Assembly (NCBI GenBank): GCA_020055645.1
Contig: CM034546.1
Coordinates: 131,213,875 to 131,277,874, forward strand
DNA: 64,000 nt
Reading direction: 5' to 3'
Source of the DNA: Tomocerus qinae
Lineage: Eukaryota > Arthropoda > Collembola > Entomobryomorpha > Tomoceridae
Shown in pieces: positions 11,999 through 25,097 of the stretch. Both the position numbers and the translations under genes were made by a program. Each line of letters begins with the position of its first letter. Positions within the stretch are counted from its first letter, which is position 1. The notes under the pieces were generated by a model. It saw only the letters and a program-made list of their open reading frames with translations, searched no databases and was not told the DNA's origin.

Positions 11999-13071
11999 GA
12001 TGTGTATGAAAAAAAATATTGAATCTCAACTAATGATAACCTATGCAGATAGGGGAATGTAAAAAACAGTTTCTTTCCGATTTTTGATGCACCGCCCCCT
12101 TCCCTCAGGACACACCCCCCGAAGGTCGAAAAGCATATACAAAAAATCTCGGTAACTACTTGACCGATTTGGATGAAATTTTTTTTAATTGAATAAGACA
12201 ATATTTGCCCCAGGGGTTCTGCGATTCATTTCAAAATTCGAACTCCATCATTCAAAACAAATTTCAAAATTTTGAAAAAAGTCGTTTTTTTGAAATTTAA
12301 CGCTTACAGAGCAAATCTTACTGTAATATCTATAGAAACAGCCTGTTGACATATTACATCAATTTGACCTCTGAAAATGTCAAAGGTCAACTTTTTGAAA
12401 CGCTCCAAAATATCTTGTGTGACCTATCAATCAGCATCTAAATAACTCGAGCAGAACGATTATGATGTAAAATGACGCAAATGTTGTACCAGTAATAGGT
12501 CAAAGATCAATTTGTGACAATGTTAGTTTTGTTATTTTATAGAAATTGAACCTTTGACCTATTACTGGTACAAAATTTGTGTCATTTTACATCATAATCG
12601 TTTTGCTCGAGTTATTTAGATGCTGATTGATAGGTCACACAAGATATTTTGGAGCGTTTCAAAAAGTTGACCTTTGACATTTTCAGAGGTCAAATTGATG
12701 TAATATGATAATTAGCTCTTTCTATAGCTATTACTGTAAGATTTGTTCTATAAGCGTTTAATTTCAAAAAAACGACTTTTTTCAAAATTTTGAAATTTAT
12801 TTTGAATGATGAAGTTCGAATTTTGAAATGAATCGCAGAACCCCTGGGGCAAATATTGTCTTATTCAATTTAAAAAAAATTTCATCCAAATCGGTCAAGT
12901 AGTTACCGAGATTTTTTGTATATGCTTTTCGACCTTCGGGGGGTGTGTCCTGAGGGAAGGGGGCGGTGCATCAAAAATCGGAAAGAAACTGTTTTTTACA
13001 TTCCCCTATCTGCATAGGTTATCATTAGTTGAGATTCAATATCGAATTTCAAATTTTTTTTCATACACATC
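11999..13071. mobile_element. Foldback element, ~1.07 kb, ~500-bp imperfect arms
   Basis: The ends GATGTGTATGAAAAAAAAT and its complement bound a near-symmetrical hairpin centred near 12535. Matching arm segments include CCGATTTTTGATGCACCGCC, AAATCTCGGTAACTACTTGA and CCAGTAATAGGTCAAAG. The arms differ by scattered substitutions and small indels, so it is older than the palindrome. It lies between the left palindrome tip and the rest of the left arm and is absent from the right arm, where AATTTAAGATATGTGAGTAG is uninterrupted. No coding capacity. Confidence 0.85.
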
Positions 13072-13129
13072 AGTAGTAAGGGAAGGGGGGGTAGAGCCCA
13101 TGCACGTAAAGGGACAGGGGTATACGGCC

Positions 13130-13420
13130 CATGCATGGAAAGGTATGCCCCTACTCCTTATACATGGATAGGTATATGTACTCAGGCCCACATGTATTTT
13201 CCCTATGTACTCCGGCCCACATGCATTTTTCCCTATGTTCTCAGACACACATGTCCTCAGGCACTGCATGCCTTCTCCCTTCATTCTCAGCCACACATAT
13301 CCTTTTCTTATGCATGGATGCTTGCCTGTATTTGCCCCTATGTACTCAGGCACATGCATTATCTCTATGTATTCAGTCGCATGCATTATCCCTATGTTCT
13401 CAGGCACATGCATTTATTTA
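13130..13420 (+). repeat. ~30-bp repeats CCTATGTWCTCAGGCACATGCAT
   Basis: Around ten irregular units of CTATGTACTCAGGC / CTATGTTCTCAGGCACAYATG occur here. A short patch of the same motif lies at 17500-17575 in the same arm; both are mirrored in the right arm (32510-32780 and 28365-28425). The three overlapping frames here are repeat translation. Confidence 0.8.
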
Positions 13421-13459
13421 TTTCAAATATTTCCAATTAACCCCTTAATTAATCAATTT

Positions 13460-14130
13460 AATCCTATTCATTCGCTTGTTCACCAAAAGTTATAAAAAAT
13501 GCTATTAAAACCAAGATTGCATTTAGTATCGCCAATTTAAAATTGATATAATGCGCCAATTTAATTGCAATGAGTTTCTCAATCGGCAAATAAGGGCGAT
13601 TAGTGCCCCCATCGGTTGCATCTAACTCTGATCGATGAACACTTGTCAATTTATGACAACAATTATCAGCTGCTAAGCTATTTTATACTTTGGTACTGAA
13701 TTTCATTCAAAATTTAAACATGAAACTGAAATGAAACTATTTTTTACCATTTCTACTGCTTACCACCACATTTTAGATGGTGGTATTTAACTGTAATCCT
13801 ATTCATTCGGTTGTTCACCAAAAGTTATAAAAAATGTTATTAAAACCAAGATTGCATTTGGTATCGCCAATTTAATATTGATATGATGTGCCAATTTAAT
13901 TGCAATAAGTTTCTCAATCGGCAAATAAGGGCGATTAGTGCCCCCATCGGTTGCATCTAACTCTGATTGATGAACACTTATCAATTTATGACAACAACCA
14001 TCAGCTGCTAAGCTATTTTATACTTTGTGTCGAATTTTATTCAAAATTTAAACACGAAACTTAAATGAAACTATTTTTTACCATTTCTACTGCTTACCAC
14101 TACATTTTAGGTGGTGGCATTTAACTTTAA
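13460..14130 (+). repeat. 335-bp tandem duplication
   Basis: Two copies start at TAATCCTATTCATTCG (13460 and 13795) and share the CACCAAAAGTTATAAAAAATG and CAATCGGCAAATAAGGGCGA blocks with few differences. Both encode, on the minus strand, near-identical 61-residue open frames. The frames follow the duplication and have no recognisable family, so coding is not supported. Mirrored at 31840-32470. Confidence 0.85.
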
Positions 14131-14332
14131 ATATCATTAAAACCCACTTACCACGGGTAAGTGGTAAACGGTATTTTGTACCAGAGTTTATTGGGTTTTT
14201 TACAAAACATACAATAATGTGCACTAAAGCTCCTTCTATATAAGCAAAACATACTAATATTGTCAGATTTCTATTCAAAAATGTAAACAAATGTATAATT
14301 TGGTGGAAACAAAATAATTAGCTTTAATACTT

Positions 14333-14402
14333 CGTGAATCACGTAAATATATAGGCATCACAATCACGATCGTGATGTCTATATACTTTTACTTACGAAT
14401 CG
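14333..14402. repeat. Hairpin around a CACGATCGTG core
   Basis: GTGAATCACGTAAATATATAGGCATCAC pairs imperfectly with GTGATGTCTATATACTTTTACTTACGAATC around the palindromic core ATCACGATCGTGAT. Mirrored at 31525-31595. Confidence 0.6.
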
Positions 14403-15548
14403 CCAATGAATGCTTAGAGGTACATAAGTGGAAACATTAATTATACTGAATTTTAATTAACCACTTACATATGTATTACTGTACTGCTTTAAGCTCCACA
14501 TTAATGAAGGAAATTCTTTAAGTCAATGTAAACAGTAAAATATAATAATGAATCGTTTTTCACTAGTTGTTATCAAACAGTATAATAATTAATATAGGTG
14601 CTCACGAAAAATACTATTACCTGTGATAAAACATGTTAAAATTTGATTTTTGATTTTATAGACGAAAATAATGGTAGTTTTAGGATTACATGGTTGTTGT
14701 TATTGTCAGCTGTGGTTTTCCTATATATACTATAGTATATGTTTGTATTTATGCATATAGTTATATAAAAAACCCTTAAACCCAGAAAATCCGGGGTCGT
14801 GGGTTTTTTTCCTAAAAAACCCGGTTTTTACAATCAAATAATTTAAAAATCTGAGAGCCACATGTTCTAGACAAATGCTGGAGGATCAACACAAAATTTA
14901 CCGAAATGAAATCGGTCGATTAATTTTTGATTTATGTCCACTATTCTAAAGGTCTGTAATTTGAAAAAATGTATAAGCAAAACCAGAGAACGACGCATAA
15001 ATCTAGAGTGGTAGAGTACACAAAACAGTTATGGAACTAGAGTTACAGGTTACAGTGCATACTCAAAACAAACTAGATATTTGTTTTTTGTCCTAGTTCC
15101 GTCTTTCTTACACATTTTTGATCTGTTTGAAAATATATCCGAATGTTATAAAAGTATGAATTGGCAGCTATCTAATCTGTTGTTCGTGGGCGAAAGTAAA
15201 TGTAATTTTGTGTTGGCGGAATTTTGAGTGCCGAAGGGACTACTTTATACCAGGGAAGGATTTAATTTTTAGTATAGTGCAGTTAACTTTGCTTTTGCTA
15301 GCATTGATGTACTTGTGGGAGGAGCTAAACCTCCACTATTAGTCACCCTTAATTCCTATATTATTATCAGCTTAACCCATTAATAATAGTCTAATTCCGT
15401 GGTTTGGCTCCACAGTAAGTGTACATAGCAGAAAAAGGATTTTTTCAAAGTCCATTTACCAATCTGAGGGCCAAATTTGAATGTCTATACTGCCAAACTT
15501 TTGCGCCAAATTGGCGCCTGTTCTCAAACTCTAATCCACCAGAGGTGG

Positions 15549-15863
15549 TATGAATAAGAATAAGTATTTACTACCAAGTTAAAAGTATAAGTAAAAGGTT
15601 TAGACTTGAAGTAAAAGTTAGAAGCAAAAGCATTTGCTTGAAATCGAATGAACAAAAGAATATTTTTCCTATCCCAGCAAATACTTTGCAATTGTAGTAT
15701 TGTATGTAGATGTTGTATTTACTTCTAATGGTAGCAAATGCTTCATGAAGTTTAGCAAATACTTTTAATCCTAGATTAAGCATAAGTAATTGCTAATAAT
15801 TTTGTTCATACCAAAGAAACCTTTTACTTCAAAATCTTAAGGTAGACCTTATTCATACCATTC
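15549..15863. mobile_element. MITE-like element with GGTATGAATAAG inverted ends
   Basis: The left end GGTATGAATAAG and right end CTTATTCATACC bound ~315 bp. Subterminal TAAAAGGTTT / ACCTTTTACTT-type stretches are also inverted. There is no coding capacity and no clear target duplication. Mirrored near 30067-30383. Confidence 0.5.
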
Positions 15864-17589
15864 GTTGTCAATGGCTGTCAACTAGCCAATAGTAATGATT
15901 AAATTATGAGAGATATCATCAACAAATATGTGAGATTCTACAAGAAAACCGGCGTAGCCTACTAAACCTAGTAGGCTAGAAAATGAATTTAAAGCCAACA
16001 CATTCGTTTTAACCTTTCAGAAATTCTGACTCTGACCAACGGGTGTTTACCAGCTATGCAATAGTTGAAAGCATAAAAATATGCATTGACTTTCAATATT
16101 TATTAAAATTCGTAGGATTTTTGTAAATAATATGGGACTGGGACCATTTTTTAGACCGAAAATGGTTCTATTTTTTGGTGGAATAAACCAATTTTCATAT
16201 TTTTCCCGCTGCACCGGGTTTTTTGTAGACTATCACATATAACAAAAACTTTGGACATATTAAGCTGTTTCAGGCTTAATCTTAGTATATGTCCCAGCTT
16301 AAAGTTAACTGAATACATTCAGACGCAGACTTCAAACAGGCTGCTGCACAAAAAGGCTGAATTGGCCATATCACATTCGTTCACATTTGATCTCATGTAA
16401 TGTCGTAATGCACTGTCCTATGGAACAGTAATCCGTAACCATGGGATCGAATTATCGCACTGTTGTACAACCAATGGCACAATAGAAATTCACAAGGCAA
16501 ATTGATTATACCAGCGTTGGCATAGAGAAAAGCATGGATGAAAATGATTAGATACATTTCGTATTCGTAATGATCATAATGTACCTTAATTAGAATTTAA
16601 AACCTTCTAATGCAAATTGGTTCTGCTATATCGAAAAACTTATTTAACATTTTGTAGTAGAACTGATGGTACATTTTACAATCCCATTGACTTAATGTGT
16701 CAGTTTGCACACCTTTTTGTAGAACTAAATAACTGTACTGGAGCCACTTATTATTCTATGAAATATTTAAGATTGTACAATGTTCCAACACCTTGTGTAT
16801 CTAATTTTTCTGGTTTTAAATGGGTGCTTTTCGCTAATTTTTAGGATGGTTATTGTTTTAAAAATGGTGTATTTCAATATTCCCTGTACTTGATGCTACG
16901 ATCTACACATATTATTTATTATTTTAGTTTAGAACTTCCTTTTGATCAAACAGTTGGAGCTGTAGCTAATTTTCCAACTCAGTAGAAAAGAAAAATATTG
17001 TATTATAAAGTTAATATAATAACTTAAGTAAGGGAAATACCCATGATACTCCGGAATTTCTCCAGTCCAAGGTTAACCCCTTAGCTTGGTACACTAGTAT
17101 CTTTTTTTCCATGCAACAGAAATCCCCTACTTTATAGATAGTCTTGTATTTAAATGTATTTACATGGTGCATTTCACAACCATAAAGTCCAGTTTTGCAG
17201 CTTTTTCAGTTATGTCCTGTCTTAATCTATTTACTAAATATGCGGTGATCCATTTAAAATTATATTATATTCAGAATTTCGGAACCAATTTCTGGAATAT
17301 ATAAACATAGCACACAATAGTGTTATTTTACCTGTCAGTAGAACGGATATTGTTACATTGTGAAGTATATACTTATTTCATGTAATAATAAACATGTTGG
17401 AAACTGATAGTGAAACTTTACCTACACATTTTCATCAACACATTCATGAATAAGTTTTTTCCCTTGCCTAATACATAGATAGGTATGAACCCTAAATCTT
17501 GCGTGTGTTTCTCCCTATGTACTCAGGCACACATGCAGTCTCCTTATGTTCTCAGGCACTACATGCCTTCTCACTTCAGGTTATCACGT

Positions 17590-19020
17590 TATCAGGCACA
17601 CATAGGACACACACCATAGGTCAGACACATATACTAACGGTCACACACACACACACACACACACGAACCGACAGAAAAATGTACAAGCAAATAAGACATA
17701 TATACAAACGATTGGACAATCATATATGCAAACCGAAAGACACGCCTACTATCAGACAGACACATATGTAAAATGTAAACGCACAGCCACACATACAAAC
17801 CGACAGAAACACACAGACACGTATAAACAGACACACTCAAACAGACACGTATAAACAGACACACTCGAACAGACACATATAAACAGACACACACTCGATC
17901 AGACACGTATAAACAGACACATACTCGATCAGACACGTATAAACAGACACACACTCGATCAGACACGTATAAACAGACACACACTCGATCAGACACGTAC
18001 AAACAGACACACACTCAAACAGAAACACACTCACGCAAACATACACTCACGAACCGACTGAAACATATACAAACAAATAATACATACATACTAACGAACG
18101 GACAATCATATATGCAAACGGAAAGACACACCTGCTATCAGACAGACACATATGTAAAATGTAAACGTACAGCCACACATACAAACCGACAGAAACTGAC
18201 TCAAACAGACACGTACAAACAGACACACACTCAATCAGACACGTATAAACAGACGCACTCAAACAGACACGTACAAACAGACACACTCAAACAGACACGA
18301 ACAGACACGAACAGACCGACACAACTCAAAACAGAAACACACTCACGCAAACAGACAGACGCATTTAAACTAGCAGATGTACAAACGAACAAACAAACTC
18401 ACATACAAACGGGCAAACATATACGGTATGGCCACATACAACACGGACGGAAATACACATAATTCGTACAGACATACAAAAATATAAACTTACACATACA
18501 AAATACGGACAGACATACAAAAATACATTCAGACATACAAAAATACGGACAAACTCACAAAAATATGAACAAAAACTCAAAAATATAAACTAAGACAATT
18601 ACAGGCAAACACATAAATGTGGACAATCATAAAAATACGTCCAGACATATATAAATACGGTCAGACATACAAAAATTAGATCAGACACAAAAATACGTAC
18701 AAAACAGACAAATGTACGGATAAACACTCAAGCATGCGTACAATACACACAAACATGCGGACAAGCCCACAAGAATATTTACAAACCACACAATCGTATG
18801 GACAAACACAAAATAAGTTCAAAACTGGCATAAATATGAACAAACACTTAAAAATACAAAAATTTGGACAACCACATAAAATACAAAGATACACAAAATC
18901 TCGGAAAACACTAAAAAACAATACACAAAAATACAATCAAACAATCAAAAATATGGACAAACTCATAAAAAATGGGCAAACACACAAAACACATACAATC
19001 ACAAAATATGGAAAAACATA
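17590..19020 (+). repeat. CA-rich ~30-bp minisatellite
   Basis: The block starts with a (CA)n run at 17642-17664, then units of the form ACACACTCGATCAGACACGTATAAACAGAC repeat through 18350. Shorter ACAAAAATACGGACAGACAT-type units follow to about 19020. Many short Cys/Val-rich frames on the opposite strand are translations of the repeat. Mirrored at 26900-28290. Confidence 0.9.
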
Positions 19021-19369
19021 AACATGCAGTCAAACACACAAATATGGACAAATATAAATACCAATGTTTAATTCCGTTTATCAATCCAAAATGTATTGCG
19101 GAACTAATGCGGAAGCTTTAATATCAATTTTGTTAAACTCGATTGAATCAATACAAACTGTATTACATCTATGCAGAAATTTTGATATAAATTTAAACTC
19201 GGATGTTTCATAACAATTTGTATTATTAATTCGAAGTTTTGAAATTTGTAAATAAAACTCGGATGTATCAATACAAACTGTTGCACAAATTTTAAAAGTT
19301 AAACTCAGTTATATAAATACTCAATGTTGGAAATGAATGCGGATATCTAACTGAGGGAATGTTTCATAC

Positions 19370-19740
19370 AAATTTTGTAATACAAATGCAGATGTTTAAT
19401 ACAATCTTTGTTATACAAATGCAGATGTTCAATAAAAAATTGTAATACAAATGCAGATGTTCAATGAAAAATTTTAATACAAATGCAGATGTTCAATGAA
19501 AAATTTTAATACAAATGCAGATGTTCAATAAAAAATTGTAATACAAATGCAGATGTTCAATGAAAAATTTTAATACAAATGCAGATGTTCAATAAAAAAT
19601 TGTAATACAAATGCAGATGTTCAATAAAAAAATGTAATACAAATGCAAATGTTTAATACAAACTTGGTTATACAAATGCAGGTATTTAATACAAACTTTG
19701 TTATATCAATGTAGATGCTCAATACAAACTTGCCAGACTA
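19370..19740 (+). repeat. ~32-bp minisatellite (AATACAAATGCAGATGTTCA)
   Basis: About ten units of TAATACAAATGCAGATGTTCAAT plus a short AAAAAATT spacer are head to tail, with looser copies extending to 19980. Mirrored at 26190-26560. Confidence 0.9.
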
Positions 19741-20490
19741 ATACATATGATCATTTTCTCAACTTTGTAATACAAATATTGATGTTTAATTCAAACTGTA
19801 AAATATGGTTGTTTAATACGAACACAAATGTTTAATTCAATCTGTATTAAAATAACGCGGATGCTTAATTCACATTGTATTAAATTAATTCGGATGTTTA
19901 ATTCACATTGTATTGAATGAATGTGGATATCTAATACAAAATGTTTTAGATTAAAGAGGATATCTAAATCCAAATGTTTTAAATTAATGAGGATATATAC
20001 TGTATTCAGTTATTGTAATTATTAACCAATCATCCACTTTGATTGTAGAATATTATAATATTGGTAAAAAGAATTAACTATACTATATATTGGTTTGGAT
20101 ATTTTAGTATTTATTATAAATTAAATTTGAGATATCATGTATCTTGTATTTCACTTATTTGTTGCGCTGTATCTTGTTTCTAAATTGTTTTTAACATTGT
20201 CCCCATTTTATGATGCAATATATTATGAGATTGGAAAGGAAACCTTGTACAACTATCTTAAACATGCTTGTTGTTTTGTTAGACTTACAGTTTCATGGTT
20301 GATAATATAATTATTCATACTATTTATCATCTAATTCGTTTAATTATATAGCAACCTACTTTTAGAAATAGGAAATTTAACATTTGCACAGTGGAAATTT
20401 AAGTCAATTTAATTCTTCAACAGATAAATGGTAAATAGTTGCTATGTAGTAATTTATACAGTGCCACGAGGGAGGGAAGGATCTCCGATT

Positions 20491-20690
20491 ACGCTTCGCG
20501 TATATATGCCAAAGGCATAAGTCTTACGCTTCGCGTATATATGCCGTAGGCATACGTCTTACGCTTCGCGTATATATGCCGTAGGCATACGTCTTACGCT
20601 TCGCGTACATATGCCGTAGGCATACGTCTTACGCTTCGCGTACATATGCCGTAGGCATAGGTCTTACGCTTTGTGTATATATGCCATACT
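20491..20690 (+). repeat. 35-bp double-hairpin repeat array, left arm (6 units)
   Basis: Each unit holds two small perfect hairpins: TACGCTTCGCGTA and TATGCCGTAGGCATA. Six units are present; the first has CCAAAGG in its second loop and the last is degenerate. The mirrored array in the right arm has seven units, so copy number changed after the arms formed. It is not CRISPR-like because the units abut without unique spacers. Confidence 0.92.
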
Positions 20691-20840
20691 ATAGATCTAC
20701 ACTTGTACATATAACTCTAAATTACACCATTTTCTCTCTTCACTTAACTCCACGTATCCCCATTTTTTTTTATTTATTTTAATGCACAGCGTCTAATACC
20801 ATGTCCCATATCAGTTTAATCCATCTTAATCCATTAATTT

Positions 20841-20863
20841 CAGTCTTACGCTTCGCGTATATA
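20841..20863 (+). repeat. Left half of a solitary 35-bp unit, target of the Ginger insertion
   Basis: GTCTTACGCTTCGCGTATATA precedes the Ginger element, and TATATGCCGTAGGCATATGTCTTG (23439-23462) follows it. Joined, they give one unit of the same 35-bp family as the arm arrays. The insertion site is the TATA between the two hairpins. Confidence 0.85.
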
Positions 20864-23438
20864 TGTCGTAGCCCGTGAGAGGACATGGGCTGTCACCGTG
20901 ACAGCCTAGGCTACGAGAGTGGCATCTCATAGCCTAGGATTTGAGAGGACGTCATATCAGGCTCTGAGAGGACGTTCGGTCAGCACTCTTAATAATATAG
21001 TAATATATGCATAGTTATAGTATAATTAGTTATCAGAAAAGTAAATCATATGCAGGTAAGCCAAAGTCGGTCATTGAGTACGAGTGTCCTTATCCTTATC
21101 ATAAGAAATGAATTAGAAAGGTGAAAAGTAGTCACAGCAGAATAAGCAATGTGCCATAATGGAAGTCCCTAAATATTTTTTGGATTACAAAGTGCGAAAT
21201 AGTAGTCAATTTCCCAGTGAAACTGAGTACGAAGAACTAAAAAGTATCCTAAAATTAAAAAAAGGGGAGAACATTGCGAGCCTATGTCGAAGTAAAAAGT
21301 TTAGGGTTCAAAGCACTTATAAATTAGAGACCAGAGACTGCGATGAAGTAATTGTGTGGAGGAGCACAGAGAAAAGAATACTGAAACAAAGTGATTTTTT
21401 TGTAGCAATGAAGCGCTTTCATGATGACACAGGTAACGTTATTTATATAATTATAATAATTTGTATTGTATTTTAAAAAATACGATGACTAAACCAACAA
21501 TACAACAACTAAAAGTATTATGTAATATTAAATAATGTAGGTCATCCTGGAAGGGATATTACTATGAAAAAAGTACAAGAAGTTTATGCAACTGCTCCCA
21601 AGCGGCTGGTTGAGGCTTACATTAAAAATTGTGGACCTTGTAATAACCTTCGTCCGATTCCTAAACTCCCTGTAGGAAAGCCAATTTATGCAAAGGGCCC
21701 ACTTGAGCGAATCCAGATTGACTTGGTAGATATGAGGTCCAAGTCCAAGAAAGACGACGAGGAGTATAAATGGATTCTTCATGTCAGAGATCATTTCAGC
21801 AAGTTTAGTTGGGCTTTCCCTCTAAAGAGGAAAACTTGCAATGAAGTCACAAATGCCTTAAAACATTTATTTTTTTCGTTTGGACCACCCTCTATTCTTC
21901 AATGCGATAATGGCGGAGAATTTACAGGAAAAGAACTGCAAACGATGGTAAAAGAATATTTCCCTGCCATTAAAATTATCCATTCTCGCGCACGACACCC
22001 TCAGACTAATGGCCTTATCGAAAGAGGAAACGGTGTTTTGGAAACAAGATTAGCGGCGCACATGATAGGCCGTGGAGGACATTGGTCATCATATCTGTCA
22101 GGCTTAATTTTTCATATGAACACAAGTTTTTGCAGACCTATCAAAACTACCCCATTCGAAGCTTTTTTTGGACGTAAATTAAACGTAGAGAGAACAGATT
22201 TAACGGAGAAGGCAGTGGACTTTGATGTGGAAGAAGATGATTTTGGAGAAGAAGAAGAAAACATTGCTCTGAAAAATGATAATGTGGTTGTAGAAGTGGA
22301 AAATAAAAATTCAGAGGTGACTTATGTTTTTAATATTTTTATTATCTAATTTGATTACTAAATTTATTTTCATTTAACCTATATTTTGTCTGATTATGTC
22401 ATAGCTTTTAACACAATTGTGGGTGCTGTATGAAATTCATCCGCCTATTTGCTGGGCTATAGCAGAATTGATGAACAAGAAGACTCACAGCAAAAACTTC
22501 TTTCTATTTAAAATAATCAAAGTTTTGGAAACAGGGCCATGCGCTGAACTAAATGGAAAGATTATATCTGTTGGGGATGAGATAACTTGGGCAAAAATTA
22601 TGGCAACCGATCATCTTGGAACTAACCTGTCAAACATTGAGAGTCGTCTTCAAATTTTTTGGACCTATCTAAACGACCGCAAAAAACAAGGTGACCGTTA
22701 TCTGAGAAAAGTATCAGCCCTAAAAACCTTCAACACGGGCGACACAGTGTCACTTCCAATTACTCGTGTAGACAGATCTAACACATGTCCTCTAAACCTT
22801 CCTTGTTTGGTCCTCCAAAGGTTTGACAACGGCAATTTACAACTTCAGTGTAGTGTAGGAATAATAGAAGGGTTCTTTATGGAAAGCCGAGTTGGTGTTT
22901 GGTCAGCTACTTTAGACACAACGTCATGGCCATTAACTTATGTTAAATACATAACTGCAATTCGCTCAGTTACATCTTACGCCTCAGGTTCTATTTGTAA
23001 ATGCAAATCCGGATGCAAAACAAATCAATGTATTTGCAAGAAAAATAATGTTCCATGTGGAACAAAATGTCATGTGGGTGTATCCTGTAAAAATAATGAC
23101 TAATTGCTGATTGAATATTATTGCCTTAACACTTTGTTTTATGCTTTCTATAGAATACTGAAACTTATAATGACAAAATATGAAGATCAAGTTATAACAT
23201 GACCTAATGAAATTTCGTTTTGACTAATAAAAATAAATTTTTGCAAGATATAATTGCTAGCAAAACACAAGTTCTTAGCGTATCATCACTTTTTTGGTAT
23301 CAGGATAGCTATTATAAAGAAGTTAACCGTCCTCTCAGAGCCTGACATGACGTCCTCTCAAATCCTAGGCTATGAGATGCCACTCTCGCAGCCTAGGCTG
23401 TCACGGTGACAGCCCATGTCCTCTCACGGGCTATGACA
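20864..23438 (+). mobile_element. Ginger-type DNA transposon, 2575 bp
   Basis: The element begins TGTCGTAGCC and ends GGCTATGACA. Its 111-bp terminal inverted repeats (20864-20974 and 23328-23438) differ at only three positions. It is flanked on both sides by TATA, a 4-bp target duplication. TG...CA ends, 4-bp duplications and an integrase-like transposase are the described hallmarks of Ginger elements. The TIR contains further short palindromes (GGCTGTCACCGTGACAGCC). It sits in the palindrome spacer, not in the arms. Confidence 0.93.
21159..23103 (+). CDS. Ginger transposase (retroviral-integrase-like), three exons
   Basis: Exons 21159-21432, 21541-22316 and 22405-23103 have GT-AG introns and matching phases, giving 582 residues. 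The first intron is bridged to make the HHCC zinc finger typical of integrases (HDD-TGHPGRD ... NCGPC). The DDE core has D152 (IQIDLVDM), D214 (LQCDNGGEF) and E252 (PQTNGLIERGNG), with 37 residues between the last two. An acidic linker follows, then a C-terminal Cys-rich block (CKCKSGCKTNQCICKKNNVPCG) seen in Ginger/KRBA2-like proteins. The ATG at 21159 follows the left TIR by ~185 bp. Function: binds the TIRs and catalyses cut-and-paste transposition in the nucleus. No stop or frameshift is seen, so it may be active or recently active. The intron calls are inferred from splice signals and domain continuity. Confidence 0.9.
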
Positions 23439-23462
23439 TATATGCCGTAGGCATATGTCTTG

Positions 23463-25097
23463 TTTAACTCATTTTTGAAGTCGTATTATCCAATTCCACT
23501 AAACGTAATCATTATTACAAATAATCCGTAGAATCATAATTTACGTTGTATACAATAATATCCGGCAACTGTACTAACACTAAATACTGCTACAGCTAAA
23601 ATACATTGAAAATCCTTTCTGATACTCTATTAAACGATTTACCTTAAAATATTAGATAATCAAGAAAACCATTTAGATTATTTAAGATGAGTTTTAAAAA
23701 AAATAATTACCAAAGATGAACTCTGTTAGTTTGATTAAGCTAAAAATACGCACAGCTTATTTCAATATGTAAACTCATTTATGTGAATCCTTGTAAATTT
23801 TAAGTACACGAAGACGTAAAAGTTGACTGACAAGCATAGCAGTTCAACCCATCATCCGATATTTTTAAACTGATCAGATTGTAACTAGAAGCTTAGTTCT
23901 ATTCATTAAATACTAATTAGGATGTGAACTTTATATGACTTTGACGTTATCTTACTTTTACAGCATTCTGTTGTAGGGAGGGTTATTTATAAAATTTGTG
24001 CCTCTGGAGCAATGCTGATGTTAAGATTAAGATTCTGTATGCTATAAACAGTCCTTATACCTGTTTGTATTTCACCACGAATATTTAAAACTATAAATAA
24101 AAACCAAAATGTTAGACTGTCCGTCAGTAATACTTGACTGATTGGCAATACAATTACGCTGTGACATGAAATCCAATCCATTGTTTGTTTTTATCATTTC
24201 TACAGGAATAATTGTTACATTTACTAATTTTATGTGTTTATTATTGTATGCATTATAATTTGGAATTGAATTTATGGCTCGTGTGTGTGCATTGAAATTG
24301 ATTATTTGTGTAGGCTACTTATGATGAATATTATTCTATATGGAAACTGATTATAGTTCTACTGATAATAGTTCTCAGTTGACTTTTTGGCAATACACTT
24401 ACACTGACAAGGATCTACCCTGTTGTTTCTCGTCATTGATACAGCTATTGCATAACGGGACATCTTTTTCATCACTACATAACTACTTATATTGAAACCG
24501 AAATCACCCAAACTTTATTAGCTCTCATAATACCCTAAGAAAAGGAATTTCATAGCTTTTTAAGCATACCTATAGATGATGGTATAAGGTATACTTCCCT
24601 ACTTACCCCAATAACTTATATCAACCTCACACCATTTCAATTTAAGTTCAGATTTTCTCATTTTTTCGTTTCCCTTAAATCCAACTTCCCTAATTTTTGC
24701 TAATCAATTGAGCCCAAATTTAATTCTCAATAATTACTTTAAAGCCACCAATGTGTTTAACATTATAATATGAATTCTTCTATTAAAATAAATACATTTG
24801 ATAAATATTTATACCTCTTACATACATTGGAAGCCTTAAATCTTCAAATAAGTAATTTTGTTACTAGTTAATACTAAAATTGAGCATTGGTTATATCAAC
24901 ATTAATTAAAATGTATTTTTACGTATACATTCCACACTCAGTTTTATATTTTACGGAATATTAATATTTTTCAAACTATAGCATGCAGCGGAGGGTAAAC
25001 TACTTATCTTCACAAATAGTAGTTCTGAACCATCAAATGACCATTCAAAGTTTAATAAAATACATTATTTAATTTTAATTTCTTGGTTAATTGGCTT
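23463..25097. other. Remainder of the palindrome spacer
   Basis: AT-rich sequence with no convincing gene, RNA or tandem repeat. It is single-copy within this window, unlike the arms. Confidence 0.6.

Larger units (their letters stand above)
13072..20839 (+). repeat. Left arm of the giant inverted repeat
   Basis: About 7.77 kb of noncoding, repeat-laden sequence. From outside in: CCTATGTACTCAGGC-type repeats (13130-13420), a 335-bp tandem duplication (13460-14130), a short hairpin (14333-14402), a MITE-like element (15549-15863), the repeat shared with 9590-10215 (16550-17100), a second patch of the CTATGTACTCAGGC motif (17500-17580), CA-rich ~30-bp minisatellite (17590-19020), a ~32-bp AATACAAATGCAGATG minisatellite (19370-19740) and the 35-bp double-hairpin array (20491-20690). 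The short frames are translations of repeats. Confidence 0.9.

Noticed and set aside
13464..13984. Pair of 61-residue frames (SVHQSELDATDGGTNRPYLP)
   Set aside because: Explained by the 335-bp tandem duplication; no independent evidence of coding.
17590..19020. Long Cys/Val-rich and Thr/Gln-rich open frames
   Set aside because: They are translations of CA-rich minisatellite, appear in several frames and are mirrored in the other arm.
20491..20690. 35-bp repeat array considered as a CRISPR array
   Set aside because: Units abut with no unique spacers and the window is eukaryotic; it is a hairpin minisatellite.
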